Shown here one piece after another: positions 28,187-41,408 of a stretch of DNA of 64,000 nt. The translations under genes were made by a program, and so were the position numbers. The notes beneath the pieces were generated by a model. The model had not been told where the DNA came from and searched no databases. It saw only the letters and a program-made list of their open reading frames with translations. The stretch is taken from the NCBI RefSeq assembly GCF_004919095.1, contig NZ_STGJ01000001.1, positions 1-64,000 on the forward strand, written 5' to 3'. How positions within the stretch are numbered: the stretch's first letter is position 1; each line of letters starts with the position of its first letter. This DNA comes from Crenobacter intestini (GTDB taxonomy: Bacteria; Pseudomonadota; Gammaproteobacteria; Burkholderiales; Chromobacteriaceae).

Positions 28187-29347
28187 ATGGAGTTCGCGCT
28201 CAATGAAGAACAGCGGGCGTTTCAGGACAGCGCCCGTGCGTTTGCCCGTAACGAGCTCGCGCCGCATGCCGCGCGCTGGGACGCCGACGAGGAGTTTCCG
28301 CTCTCCACCATCCGCCGTGCCGGGGAAATGGGCTTTCTGGGCCTCTACACGCCGCAAGCCTACGGCGGGCTTGAGCTGCCGCGGCTCGACAGCGCCCTCG
28401 TGTTCGAGGAACTCGCCTACGGCTGCACGTCCACCGCGGCTTATCTCACCATCCACAATATGGTCAGCTGGATGGTCGCAAGCTTCGGCCCGGCCGAACT
28501 TGCTAGAGCCTGGGTGCCGCGCATGGTGGCGGGTGAAGTGCTGGGCAGCTATTGCCTGACCGAGCCGGGCGCAGGGTCGGACGCGGCCTCGCTTACGACG
28601 CGCGCCGAGCGCCAGGGCGGGCAGTATGTGCTCAATGGCAGCAAGATGTTCATCTCGGGTGCCGGCAGCACCGACGTGCTGGTGGTGATGGCGCGCACCG
28701 GCGGCGCCGGCCCGCGTGGCATCTCGGCCTTCCTGGTGCCGGCCGACAGCCACGGCATCCTCTACGGCAAGAAAGAAGGCAAGATGGGCTGGAACAGCCA
28801 GCCCACGCGCGCGATCAGCTTCGAGAACGTGGCCGTGCCGCTTGGCAACCGGCTGGGCGAGGAGGGCGAGGGCTTCACCTTCGCGATGAAGGCGCTGGAC
28901 GGCGGCCGCATCAATATCGCGACTACCGCGGTCGGCACCGCGCAGGCCGCGCATGACGCCGCCTGCCGCTACGTGGGGGAACGCCAGCAGTTCGGCGCGC
29001 CGCTCGCCCAGTTGCAGAACATCCAGTTCCGGCTGGCCGACATGCAGACCGAACTGGTCGCCGCGCGGCAGATGGTCAGGCTGGCGGCCTGGCAACTGGA
29101 CGCGCGCCACCCGGAAGCGTCGGCGTATTGCGCGATGGCCAAGCGCCTGGCCACCGACCTTGCCTTCAACGTGGCCAACCAGGCGCTGCAGTGCTTCGGC
29201 GGCTACGGCTACCTGCGCGACTTCCCGCTGGAGCGCCATGTGCGCGACTTGCGCGTGCACCAGATCCTGGAAGGCACCAACGACATCATGCGACTGATCA
29301 TTGCCCGCCGCCTGCTTGCGGACGGCGTACTGGAGAACCTCAGATGA
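28187..29347 (+). CDS. Isobutyryl-CoA dehydrogenase (acyl-CoA dehydrogenase)
   Basis: 386 residues with the full acyl-CoA dehydrogenase signatures: CLTEPGAGSDAASL, KMFISGAGSTDVLVVMARTG, QFGAPLAQLQNIQFRLADM, and the C-terminal base Glu362 in LEGTNDIMR. The sequence follows isobutyryl-CoA dehydrogenase (ACAD8 type), notably GISAFLVPADSHGILYGKKE and KMGWNSQPTRAI. It converts isobutyryl-CoA to methacrylyl-CoA in the valine pathway. It starts 5 bp after mmsA and overlaps the next gene by ATGA. Confidence 0.88.
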   Translation: MEFALNEEQRAFQDSARAFARNELAPHAARWDADEEFPLSTIRRAGEMGFLGLYTPQAYGGLELPRLDSALVFEELAYGCTSTAAYLTIHNMVSWMVASFGPAELARAWVPRMVAGEVLGSYCLTEPGAGSDAASLTTRAERQGGQYVLNGSKMFISGAGSTDVLVVMARTGGAGPRGISAFLVPADSHGILYGKKEGKMGWNSQPTRAISFENVAVPLGNRLGEEGEGFTFAMKALDGGRINIATTAVGTAQAAHDAACRYVGERQQFGAPLAQLQNIQFRLADMQTELVAARQMVRLAAWQLDARHPEASAYCAMAKRLATDLAFNVANQALQCFGGYGYLRDFPLERHVRDLRVHQILEGTNDIMRLIIARRLLADGVLENLR

Positions 29348-30144
29348 ACACCTACCAAGGCATGCGCCTGGAAAAACACGGCGTCGCCGCCGTGGTGACG
29401 CTGGACAACCCGCCGGCCAACACCTGGACGCGGCAGAGCCTCGCCGACCTCGTGCGCCTGATCGACGACGTGGAAGCCGACCCCGCGCTCAGGGTGCTGA
29501 TCCTGGTGGGCGCGGGCGACAAGTTCTTCTGCGCCGGGGCGGACCTCAAACAGTTTGCCGAAGGCGACGCCGCGGTGGCCGCCGAGGCAGCCTCGGCGTT
29601 TGGCCGCGCCTTCGAGCGCCTGTCGGCCTACCGCGGGGTCAGCATCGCCGCCATCAACGGCTACGCGATGGGCGGCGGGCTGGAAGTCGCGCTCGCCTGC
29701 GACTTGCGGGTGGCCGAGGCGCAGGCGCAGCTGGCGCTGCCCGAGGCGGCTGTCGGCCTGTTGCCGTGCGCCGGCGGCACCCAGTTGTTGCCACACCTCA
29801 TCGGCGAGGGCTGGGCCAAGCGGATGATCCTGTTGGGCGAGCGGGTGGACGCCGACACCGCGATGCGCATCGGCCTGATCGAGCAGGTGGCCGCCCGGGG
29901 GGAGGCGTTGTCCGCCGCGCTTGCCATGGCGGACAAGGTCGCGCGGCAGAGCCCGGCAAGTCTGCTTGCGTGCAAGACGCTGATCCAGCGTGCGCGCAGC
30001 GTGCCGCCGGCGCTCAACCTGCCGCTGGAGCGCGAGCTGTTCGTCGGCCTGTTCGCCGACCCCAACCAGCAGGAGGGCGTGCGCGCCTTCCTCGAGAAGC
30101 GCGCGCCCGCATGGCAGGTGCCATCAGCGGGGGCGCGTCCATGA
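29344..30144 (+). CDS. Enoyl-CoA hydratase, probable methacrylyl-CoA hydratase
   Basis: 266 residues, crotonase fold. FCAGADLKQFAEGD (about 62-75) and GYAMGGGLEVALACDLRVA form the oxyanion hole; glutamates appear in LEVALACD and LPEAAVGLLPCAGGTQLL. In the valine run it should hydrate methacrylyl-CoA to 3-hydroxyisobutyryl-CoA. It overlaps both neighbours with ATGA junctions, pointing to translational coupling. A general short-chain hydratase role is equally compatible with sequence alone. Confidence 0.85.
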   Translation: MNTYQGMRLEKHGVAAVVTLDNPPANTWTRQSLADLVRLIDDVEADPALRVLILVGAGDKFFCAGADLKQFAEGDAAVAAEAASAFGRAFERLSAYRGVSIAAINGYAMGGGLEVALACDLRVAEAQAQLALPEAAVGLLPCAGGTQLLPHLIGEGWAKRMILLGERVDADTAMRIGLIEQVAARGEALSAALAMADKVARQSPASLLACKTLIQRARSVPPALNLPLERELFVGLFADPNQQEGVRAFLEKRAPAWQVPSAGARP

Positions 30145-31289
30145 GCGCGGCCGATTGCGTGCTGTTCGCTGAGTACGCCGCCGCCAACGGCTACCGGATC
30201 GCCACGGCGACGCTCAACAGCGAGCGCACGCTCAACGCGCTGACGCTTGACATGATCCGCGCGCTGTCCACGCAGCTCGCGCGCTGGCAGGACGACCCGC
30301 GGGTCGCGCTGGTGGTGCTCTCGGGCAGCGGCGAGCGCGCCTTCTGCGCGGGCGGCGACGTGCGCGCCCTCTACCGCGCGCTGAGCGAAACGCCGGCGCC
30401 GTGCCCGCACCCGCTCGCCGAGACCTATTTCAGCGAGGAATACGCGCTCGACTACCTGATCCACACCTACCGAAAACCTGTGCTGGTGTGGGGGCGCGGC
30501 ATCGTGATGGGCGGCGGGCTCGGCCTGCTGGCGGGCGCCAGCCACCGCGTGGTCACGCCGTCCACCCGCATGGCGATGCCCGAGGTGAGCATCGGCCTGT
30601 TCCCGGACGTCGGCGGCAGCTGGTTCCTGAACCGGATGCCGGGCCGGGTCGGCCTGTTCCTCGGGCTGACCGGCGCGCCGCTCAACGCGACCGACTGCCT
30701 GTATGTCGGCCTCGCCGACTATGCGCTGGAAGACGACGCGCTGCCGGCGCTGATGACGGCGCTCGCCGCGTGCGACTGGCAGGCCGACGCCGCGGACAAC
30801 CGCGCGCGGCTGGACGCGCTGCTTGAGGGCATGGCCCACGCGGCGCGTGAACACCTGCCGGCCGGGCAGGTCGAGCCCAACTTCGCGCGCATCGGGGCGA
30901 TGACCGCGCAGCCGACGCTCGCGGCGGTCTGCGAGGCGGTGCTAGGCGCGCAAGGCGACGCGGATGCCTGGCTTGCCGGCGCCGCCGGCAAGCTCGCGGC
31001 GGGTTGCCCGGCGACGCTCGCGCTGGTGTGGGAAACCCTCGCGCGCGCGCGCGGGCTGTCGCTCGCCGACGTGCTGCGCATGGAACTGGTCCTTGCGCTG
31101 CGCTGCTGTGCCAACGGCAATTTCACCGAGGGCGTGCGCGCGCTGCTGGTCGACAAGGACAACGCGCCGCGTTGGCAGCCGCCGACGCTGCAACAAGTGG
31201 ACCCGGGCTGGCTTACCAGCCATTTCGAGGCGCCGTGGCCGCGCTCGCCGCTGGCCGCGCTGGGTGAACGTACAAAGGAAACCGCATGA
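30141..31289 (+). CDS. 3-hydroxyisobutyryl-CoA hydrolase
   Basis: 382 residues, a crotonase-family member with the longer C-terminal part typical of HIBCH. AFCAGGDVRALYRAL, YRKPVLVWGRGIVMGGGLGL and MAMPEVSIGLFPDVGGSWFL are family signatures, the last with the catalytic Glu. The tail NFTEGVRALLVDKDNAPRW is characteristic. The enzyme frees 3-hydroxyisobutyrate from its CoA ester so that mmsB can oxidise it. ATGA overlaps occur on both sides. Confidence 0.9.
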   Translation: MSAADCVLFAEYAAANGYRIATATLNSERTLNALTLDMIRALSTQLARWQDDPRVALVVLSGSGERAFCAGGDVRALYRALSETPAPCPHPLAETYFSEEYALDYLIHTYRKPVLVWGRGIVMGGGLGLLAGASHRVVTPSTRMAMPEVSIGLFPDVGGSWFLNRMPGRVGLFLGLTGAPLNATDCLYVGLADYALEDDALPALMTALAACDWQADAADNRARLDALLEGMAHAAREHLPAGQVEPNFARIGAMTAQPTLAAVCEAVLGAQGDADAWLAGAAGKLAAGCPATLALVWETLARARGLSLADVLRMELVLALRCCANGNFTEGVRALLVDKDNAPRWQPPTLQQVDPGWLTSHFEAPWPRSPLAALGERTKETA

Positions 31290-32188
31290 CACGCATCGCA
31301 TTCATCGGCCTCGGGCATATGGGCGGCCCGATGGCACTCAACCTCGTCAAGGCAGGGTTTGAGCTGCAGGTGTTCGACCTCAACCCGGCGCTCGCCGAGC
31401 CTCTCGTCGCGGCAGGCGCCTGCTTTGCCGCGTCCGCCGCGGCCGCCGTCAGCGAGGCCGGCGTGGTGATCTCCATGCTGCCGGCGAGCCCGCATGTAGA
31501 GCGGCTGTACCTGGGGGACGCGGCGGGGGGCGGGGTGTTGCCGCAGGCCCGGCCGGGCACGCTCGTGATCGATTGCTCGACGATCAGCCCGCAAAGCGCG
31601 CAGAAGGTCGCGGCGGCAGCGCTCAGGCAGGGCCTCCGCATGCTGGACGCGCCGGTGTCCGGCGGCACCGCCGGCGCGGCGGCCGGCACGCTGACCTTCA
31701 TGGTCGGCGGCGAGGCGGCCGACCTGGAGCTGGCGCGGCCCATCCTGTCGGCGATGGGGCGCAACCTCTTTCACGCCGGCGCGCAGGGCGCGGGCCAGGT
31801 CGCCAAGATCTGCAACAACATGGTGCTCGGCGTGCAGATGCTCGCCGTCAGCGAGGCGCTCGCGCTGGGCGTCAGGCAAGGGCTGGACGCGGCCGTGCTC
31901 TCCGGCATCATCGCCAAGAGTTCGGGGCGGGGCTGGGTGACCGAGCTCTACAACCCGTGGCCGGGGGTGATGGACAACGTGCCGGCCGCGCGCGGCTACG
32001 CCGGCGGCTTCGGCGCCGACCTGATGCTGAAGGATCTGGGACTGGCGGTGGAGGCGGCAATCGCGGCGCGCGCGTCAGTGCCGATGGGGGGGCTCGCCCG
32101 CGAACTCTTCGCGCAGTGGAGCAGTTCGGGCCACGGCGCGCTCGATTTTTCCAGCATCGTCGGCCTGTTCGCGCCGCCAGAACGCTGA
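31286..32188 (+). CDS. mmsB: 3-hydroxyisobutyrate dehydrogenase
   Basis: 300 residues of the beta-hydroxyacid dehydrogenase family: NAD motif FIGLGHMGGPMALNLVKAG, substrate loop DAPVSGGTAGAAAGTLTFMVGG (shortened), active Lys in GQVAKICNNMVLGV, and the closing GGFGADLMLKDLGLA. It oxidises 3-hydroxyisobutyrate to methylmalonate semialdehyde, the substrate of MmsA at the start of the same run. It is the last gene before a strong convergent terminator. Confidence 0.92.
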   Translation: MTRIAFIGLGHMGGPMALNLVKAGFELQVFDLNPALAEPLVAAGACFAASAAAAVSEAGVVISMLPASPHVERLYLGDAAGGGVLPQARPGTLVIDCSTISPQSAQKVAAAALRQGLRMLDAPVSGGTAGAAAGTLTFMVGGEAADLELARPILSAMGRNLFHAGAQGAGQVAKICNNMVLGVQMLAVSEALALGVRQGLDAAVLSGIIAKSSGRGWVTELYNPWPGVMDNVPAARGYAGGFGADLMLKDLGLAVEAAIAARASVPMGGLARELFAQWSSSGHGALDFSSIVGLFAPPER

Positions 32189-32205
32189 GGCCTGCCGTAA
32201 AACCG

Positions 32206-32240
32206 AAAGCGGCCCTGCCAGTGCGCAGGGCCGCTTTTGT
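32206..32240. terminator. Bidirectional terminator between the valine and leucine operons
   Basis: AAAGCGGCCCTG (32206-32217) pairs perfectly with CAGGGCCGCTTT (32226-32237) over an eight-base loop, and TTTTGTT follows. It ends the + strand valine run and the - strand liu run. Confidence 0.9.
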
Positions 32241-32262
32241 TAACGGATAACTCGCCGGGCGC

Positions 32263-34224
<1,962 letters not shown>

Positions 34225-34239
34225 GCGGTGTCTCCGTGT

Positions 34240-35148
34240 TCAGGCGTTTCCGCCGGCGGGTGAACGCCCGCGTGCGCGCGCGTATTTCGACCCCGGCTCG
34301 CGGCCGAGCGCGTCGGCGATCTGCCATGCCGCGTCGGTGACGGCATCCAGGTTGACGCCGGTGGTGTAGCCCATGCCGTGCAGCAGGTAGAGCACGTCCT
34401 CGGTCGCGACGTTGCCGGACGCGCCGCGCGCGTACGGGCAGCCGCCAAGGCCCGCCACTGAGCTATCGAAGGTGCGCACGCCGGCACAGAGCGCGGCGTA
34501 GATATTGGCGATCGCCATGCCGTAGGTGTCGTGGAAATGCCCGGCGAGCCTGTCCACCGGCACTTCGGCGGTGACCGCGTCCAGCATGGCGAGCACCCGG
34601 TCGGGGGTGCCGACGCCGACGGTGTCGCCCAGCGAGACCTCGTAGCAGCCCATCCGGTAGAGCGCGGCGGCGACTTCGGCGACCTTGCGCGGGGAGACGT
34701 CGCCCTCGTACGGGCAGCCGACCACGCAGGAGACGTAGCCGCGCACGGACAGGCCCGCCGCCAGCGCACGCTGCGCGACCGCCTCGAAACGCGCGAGGCT
34801 GTCGTGCACGCCTACGTTGATGTTCTTCCGGCTGAATGTCTCGCTTGCGGCGCCGAAGATTGCGATTTCGCGCGCGCCGGCTTTGAGTGCCGCCTCCAGC
34901 CCCGCGAGGTTGGGCACCAGCACCGGGTAGCGGACCGCGCCGTCAAGCTTGAGGGATGCGAGCACCTCGGCGGTGTCGGCCATCTGCGGCACACACTTGG
35001 GCGAGACGAAGGCGCCCGCCTCGATGTGGGTCAGGCCCGCGTCGGCGAGGCGCCCGATCAGCGCGAGCTTCACCGCAAGCGGGATCGCCTGCCTTTCGTT
35101 TTGCAGCCCGTCGCGCGGGCCGACTTCGACAATCTTGACCCGTGCCAT
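34240..35148 (-). CDS. liuE: Hydroxymethylglutaryl-CoA lyase
   Basis: 302 residues, an HMGL-like TIM barrel starting VKIVEVGPRDGLQNE with the catalytic Arg-Asp. The family signature SVAGLGGCPYARGASGNVATED carries the catalytic loop Cys, and GHFHDTYGMA carries the metal histidines. It cleaves HMG-CoA to acetyl-CoA and acetoacetate, the last CoA step of leucine breakdown. It starts directly at the end of the MCC alpha gene with no spacer. Confidence 0.93.
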   Translation of the reverse strand: MARVKIVEVGPRDGLQNERQAIPLAVKLALIGRLADAGLTHIEAGAFVSPKCVPQMADTAEVLASLKLDGAVRYPVLVPNLAGLEAALKAGAREIAIFGAASETFSRKNINVGVHDSLARFEAVAQRALAAGLSVRGYVSCVVGCPYEGDVSPRKVAEVAAALYRMGCYEVSLGDTVGVGTPDRVLAMLDAVTAEVPVDRLAGHFHDTYGMAIANIYAALCAGVRTFDSSVAGLGGCPYARGASGNVATEDVLYLLHGMGYTTGVNLDAVTDAAWQIADALGREPGSKYARARGRSPAGGNA

Positions 35149-37190
<2,042 letters not shown>

Positions 37191-37191
<1 letters not shown>

Positions 37192-37982
37192 CAGTGCTGG
37201 ATCCAGTCGGGTGGGCGTTTGTCGAAGAAGGCGGCCAGCCCTTCGCGGGCTTCTTCGCCTCTGCGGGCCTTGGCGATGCGCCGGGCGGTGTCGTCCAAGA
37301 GCGCGTCGTCCTGCACCGACACGCCGGACAGTACGCCCAGCAGGTCTTTGGCCGCGGCGAGCGCGCCGGGAGCGCCGCGGGCAAGCTCGGCGCAGAGGTC
37401 GGCCACGCGTGCGTCAAGCGCGTCGTCCGCCACCACTTCGTGCAGCAGGCCGATGCGATGCGCGGTGGCCGCGTCGATGCGCTCGGCGGAAAGGAAGTAG
37501 CGGTGTGCGTGGCGCTCGCCGATGGCGTGTACCACATACGGGCCGATGGTCGCCGGGATCAGCCCCAGCCGGACTTCGGAGAGGCCGAAGCGCGCCGCGC
37601 CGGTGCCGATGGCGATGTCGCAGGCGGCGACCAAACCGGTGCCGCCGGCGAGTGCCGCGCCGTGCACGCGCGCGACGACCGGCTTGGGGCAGCGATGGAC
37701 GGCCTTGAGCATGGCCGCCAGCGCGCGCGCGTCTTCAAGGTTCTCGCTGTCGGAGAAACCGGCGGCGCGGCGCATCCAGGCAAGGTCGGCGCCGGCGCAG
37801 AAGCTGCTGCCGCGCCCGGCGAGCACGATCACGCGCACCGCCTGGTCGCCTGCGAGGGTGTCGAACGCCGCCGTCACGGCGGCGATCAAATGCTCGTCCA
37901 TCGCGTTGTGCCGCTCGGGGCGGTTCAGCCAAACGGTGGCGACCGGGTCCTGGCGGGTGACTTCCACGCTCATGTCTGTCAT
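37191..37982 (-). CDS. liuC: 3-methylglutaconyl-CoA hydratase
   Basis: 263 residues from ATG with AAGG 6 bp upstream; Met4 is an alternative. Crotonase fold: SSFCAGADLAWMRR, VHGAALAGGTGLVAACDIAI and FGLSEVRLGLIPATIGPYVV with the catalytic Glu. The MRRAAGFSDSENLEDARALA stretch is typical of AUH/LiuC. It hydrates methylglutaconyl-CoA to HMG-CoA and lies between the two carboxylase subunit genes, the conserved liu order A-B-C-D-E. Confidence 0.9.
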
Positions 37983-37996
37983 TGCAAGCCTTTCCC

Positions 37997-39595
37997 TTAC
38001 ATGCGGAACACGCCGAAACGGGTCGGCTCGATAGCGGAGGAGAGGCTCGCCTCCAGCGCGAGGGAGAGCACTTCGCGCGTCTGCGCCGGGTCGATCACGC
38101 CGTCGTCCCACAGCCGGGCGCTGGCGTAATAGGGGTGGCCCTGGTGCTCGTACTGTTCGCGCACCGGCGCTTTCAGCGCCTCTTCCTGCTCGGGCGTAAA
38201 GGCGTCGCCCAGCTGCTCCTTCTTGACCTGGGCGAGCACGCCGGCGGCCTGCTCGCCGCCCATCACCGAGATGCGGCTGTTCGGCCACATCCACAAGAAG
38301 CGCGGGCTGTAGGCGCGCCCGCACATGCCGTAGTTGCCGGCGCCGAAGCTGCCGCCGATCAGCACGGTGAACTTCGGCACCTGCGCGCAGGCGACCGCCG
38401 TCACCAGCTTGGCGCCGTCCTTGGCGATGCCGCCGTTCTCGTACTTCTTGCCGACCATGAAGCCGGTGATGTTCTGCAGGAAGACAAGCGGGATGCCGCG
38501 CTGGCAGCACAGCTCGACAAAGTGCGCGCCCTTGAGCGCGGACTCGGAAAACAGGATGCCGTTGTTGGCGATGATGCCGACCCGGTAGCCGTTGAGCCGG
38601 GCAAAACCCGTGACCAGCGTCGCGCCGTAGTTCTCCTTGAATTCGTCGAAACAGGAGTCGTCGATGAGCCGGGCGATGATCTCGCGCACGTCAAACGGCT
38701 TCTTGCTGTCGGCCGGGACCACGCCGTACAGCTCTTCGGCCGCGTAGCGCGGCGGCTTGGGCGCCGTGCGGTCGAGCCGGCCTTCCTTTTGCCAGTTGAG
38801 CGAGGCGACGATGCGGCGGGCGATGGCGAGGGCGTGTGCGTCGCTCTGCGCGAGGTGGTCGGCCACGCCGCTGACGCGGGTGTGCACGTCGCCGCCGCCC
38901 AGCTCCTCGGCGCTGACCACCTCGCCGGTGGCCGCGCGCACCAGCGGCGGGCCGCCCAGGAAGATGGTGCCCTGTTCCCTGACGATCACCGTCTCGTCGC
39001 TCATCGCCGGCATATAGGCGCCGCCGGCGGTACAGCTGCCCATCACCACCGCGACCTGCGGCACGCCGGCGGCGGAGAGCTGCGCCTGGTTGTAGAAGAT
39101 GCGGCCGAAGTGATCGCGGTCGGGGAACACCTCGTCCTGCAGGGGCAGGTAGGCGCCGCCGGAGTCGACCAGGTAGAGGCAGGGCAGGCGGTTTTCGCGT
39201 GCGATTTCCTGCGCGCGCAGGTGCTTCTTCACCGTCATCGGGTAGTAGGTGCCACCCTTGACGGTGGCGTCGTTGGCGATGATCAGGCAGTCGACGCCGC
39301 TGACGCGGCCGATGCCGGCGATCAGCCCGGCGCCGGGCGCGTCGCCGCCGTACATGCCGAAGGCGGCCAGTTGCGACAGTTCGAGAAAGGGCGCGCCTGC
39401 GTCGAGCAACAGGTCGACGCGCTCGCGCGGCAACAGCTTGCCGCGCGCGACGTGCTTGTCGCGCGCCTTCTCGCCGCCGCCTAGCGCGGCGCGGGCGACC
39501 TTGTCTTTCAGGTCGGCCACCATGCGCCGCATCTTTTCGGCGTTGGCGATGAAGTCGGCGCTGCGTGGAGAGAGCCTGGATTCGATGACGGGCAT
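37997..39595 (-). CDS. liuB: Methylcrotonyl-CoA carboxylase, carboxyltransferase beta subunit
   Basis: 532 residues with both crotonase-like carboxyltransferase halves: [79 protein letters not shown] and [20 protein letters not shown]. The glycine-rich oxyanion motifs (SGGAYL and [10 protein letters not shown]) place it with MCC beta rather than propionyl-CoA carboxylase. It transfers carboxyl from biotin on LiuD to 3-methylcrotonyl-CoA. The gene lies 14 bp before liuC. Confidence 0.93.
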   Translation of the reverse strand: MPVIESRLSPRSADFIANAEKMRRMVADLKDKVARAALGGGEKARDKHVARGKLLPRERVDLLLDAGAPFLELSQLAAFGMYGGDAPGAGLIAGIGRVSGVDCLIIANDATVKGGTYYPMTVKKHLRAQEIARENRLPCLYLVDSGGAYLPLQDEVFPDRDHFGRIFYNQAQLSAAGVPQVAVVMGSCTAGGAYMPAMSDETVIVREQGTIFLGGPPLVRAATGEVVSAEELGGGDVHTRVSGVADHLAQSDAHALAIARRIVASLNWQKEGRLDRTAPKPPRYAAEELYGVVPADSKKPFDVREIIARLIDDSCFDEFKENYGATLVTGFARLNGYRVGIIANNGILFSESALKGAHFVELCCQRGIPLVFLQNITGFMVGKKYENGGIAKDGAKLVTAVACAQVPKFTVLIGGSFGAGNYGMCGRAYSPRFLWMWPNSRISVMGGEQAAGVLAQVKKEQLGDAFTPEQEEALKAPVREQYEHQGHPYYASARLWDDGVIDPAQTREVLSLALEASLSSAIEPTRFGVFRM

Positions 39596-39620
39596 GGGGC
39601 GGCCTCGGGGGTGGCAGGGT

Positions 39621-40790
39621 CTAGCGGGTCTCGGCCATCAGCTCGCGGCCGATCAGGTAGCGGCGGATCTCGCTGGTGCCCGCGCCGATCTCGTAGAGCT
39701 TGGCGTCGCGCAGCAGGCGGCCGGTCGGGTATTCGTTGATGTAGCCGTTGCCGCCCAGGCACTGGATGGCGTCCAGCGCCAGCTGGGTGGCGCCCTCGGC
39801 CGCGAACAGGATGGCGCCGGCGGCGTCCTTGCGTGTCTGGCGGCCGGACTCGCCGCGGTCGAGCGCCTGGCCGACGGCGTACACGTAGGCGCGGCTGGCC
39901 GAGAGTTTCACGTACATGTCGGCAAGCTTGCCCTGCATCAGCTGGAAGTCGCCGATCGCCTGGCCGAACTGCTTGCGCTGGTTAAGGTAAGGCACCACCA
40001 CGTCGAGGCAGGCCTGCATGATGCCCAAGGGGCCTGCGGCGAGCACCGCGCGCTCGTAGTCGAGCCCGCTCATCAGCACCTGCACCCCTTTGCCCTCGCC
40101 GCCGAGCACGTTGGCCTCGGGTACGAAGCAGTCATCGAAGAACAGCGGGTAGGTGTTCGAGCCGCGCATGCCGAGCTTGTCGAGCTTGCTGCCGTGGCTG
40201 AAACCGGCGAAGCCCTTCTCGACGATGAAGGCGGTGATGCCGCGGGCGCCGGCGGCAGGGTCGGTCTTCGCGTACACCACCAGCGTGTCGGCGTCGCCGC
40301 CGTTGGTGATCCACAGCTTGCTGCCGTTGAGCAAATAGCCGCCGTCGACCTTGTCGGCCTTGAGCTTCATGCCCACCACGTCCGAGCCCGCGTTCGGCTC
40401 GGACATTGCCAGCGCGCCGACATGCTCGCCCGATACCAGTTTGGGCAGATAGGCGCGCCTTTGCGCTTCGTTGCCGTTCTTGTAGATCTGGTTCACGCAC
40501 AGGTTGGAGTGCGCGCCGTAGGAGAGGGCGACCGACGCGCTGGCGCGGCTGATCTCCTCCATCGCGACCATGTGCGCAAGGTAACCCATGTCGGCGCCGC
40601 CGTAGGCCTCGGGCACGGTGATGCCGAGCAGGCCCATCTCGCCGAACTGCCGCCACAATTCGGTCGGGAACAGGTTGTCGCGGTCGATGGCGGCGGCGCG
40701 CGGCGCGATCTCGCGCGCGGCGAAGTCGCGCACCGCTTCGCGCAGCATCTGGCAGGACTCGCCAAGGTCAAAACGCAGGCTGTGGTACAT
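39621..40790 (-). CDS. liuA: Isovaleryl-CoA dehydrogenase
   Basis: 389 residues from an ATG with AAGGAGA 5 bp upstream; the upstream in-frame ATG at 40850 would lie inside the promoter region. The flavin segment is [14 protein letters not shown] and [20 protein letters not shown] follows. Two diagnostic points identify IVD: the catalytic base is on the internal helix (Glu246 in [16 protein letters not shown]), and the usual C-terminal Glu is replaced by Gly ([12 protein letters not shown]). It oxidises isovaleryl-CoA and leads the liu operon behind a LiuR-type site. Confidence 0.93.
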   Translation of the reverse strand: MYHSLRFDLGESCQMLREAVRDFAAREIAPRAAAIDRDNLFPTELWRQFGEMGLLGITVPEAYGGADMGYLAHMVAMEEISRASASVALSYGAHSNLCVNQIYKNGNEAQRRAYLPKLVSGEHVGALAMSEPNAGSDVVGMKLKADKVDGGYLLNGSKLWITNGGDADTLVVYAKTDPAAGARGITAFIVEKGFAGFSHGSKLDKLGMRGSNTYPLFFDDCFVPEANVLGGEGKGVQVLMSGLDYERAVLAAGPLGIMQACLDVVVPYLNQRKQFGQAIGDFQLMQGKLADMYVKLSASRAYVYAVGQALDRGESGRQTRKDAAGAILFAAEGATQLALDAIQCLGGNGYINEYPTGRLLRDAKLYEIGAGTSEIRRYLIGRELMAETR

Positions 40791-40852
40791 GTCTGTCTCC
40801 TTTGTCCCGGGTGGGGCCGGTGGGTGCGGCCTTTTCACGACGTCATGCATTC

Positions 40853-40880
40853 ATTCTAATGACGTTTACGTTAGCGTCAA
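40853..40880 (-). promoter_or_regulatory. liu operon promoter with LiuR-type operator, copy 4
   Basis: On the - strand TTGACG (40880-40875) and TAGAAT (40858-40853) are 16 bp apart. The operator TTTACGTTAGCGTCAA (+ strand, 40865-40880) covers the -35 element and most of the spacer, 75 bp upstream of the liuA ATG. The position allows either repression or MerR-type distortion. Confidence 0.7.
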
Positions 40881-40890
40881 CTTTAGGGCG

Positions 40891-41240
40891 GGAAATTGGG
40901 CGCTTGTGTTGCGCCAAGACCAGCGGCGAAGGCGGCATGTGAGCGTGCAGATTCAAGAGGGGCGGCGTCGGGGGCATGGCGGCAGACTGTCAGGGGAGGA
41001 GGTAGCCCACGGCGACACAGTGAGGGACGTGGTGGGCGCAGAACCATGCGTGTTGAGGGGGCTGGAGCATCAGCGGCTGGCGCTTGGGGCGCAAGGCGGA
41101 CCGAAGGTAGGCCAAGCCGTGCCCTGCAGGCAGGGCAGTCTGCGGGCGGCGAAGGCGCTCAGGACGAGGGTGCAATTCAGCCCGCGCGTACGGGTGGTCG
41201 GCTTCAGGGAAATGTTGCACCGGCGTTGCGCCGTGCAGGA
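40891..41240. other. Gene-free stretch between liuA and tRNA-Thr
   Basis: About 350 bp without a convincing gene. Open frames on both strands here have Arg/Ala-rich composition, no ribosome site and no recognisable motif. The only structures I see are a near-palindrome at 41216-41237 (TGCACCGGCG / CGCCGTGCA, with one bulged base) and the tRNA terminator that follows. Confidence 0.6.
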
Positions 41241-41246
41241 AATGGA

Positions 41247-41274
41247 ACGGGGCTTCCATGTCTGGAAGCCCCGT
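41247..41274 (-). terminator. Terminator hairpin downstream of tRNA-Thr
   Basis: ACGGGGCTTCCA (41247-41258) pairs perfectly with TGGAAGCCCCGT (41263-41274) around TGTC. On the - strand it follows the tRNA 3' end by 6 bp and is followed by TTCCATTTCC, a weak U-rich tail. Confidence 0.75.
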
Positions 41275-41280
41275 GGATAT

Positions 41281-41356
41281 TGGTGCCGGCTGCAGGATTC
41301 GAACTCGCGACCCCCTGATTACAAGTCAGGTGCTCTACCAACTGAGCTAAGCCGGC
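41281..41356 (-). tRNA. tRNA-Thr (anticodon TGT)
   Basis: 76 nt including an encoded CCA end (41281-41283). The acceptor arm GCCGGCT pairs with AGCCGGC; the D-arm contains AGCTCAGTTGGTAGAGC; the anticodon arm is CCTGACTTGTAATCAGG with anticodon TGT; the T-arm contains GTTCGAATC. All arms pair without mismatch that would question function. A terminator hairpin follows directly. Confidence 0.96.
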
Positions 41357-41408
41357 CAAGGACGCGAATTATGCATAAGGCGCGCCCTTCTGGCAAGGCT
41401 TATGCAGC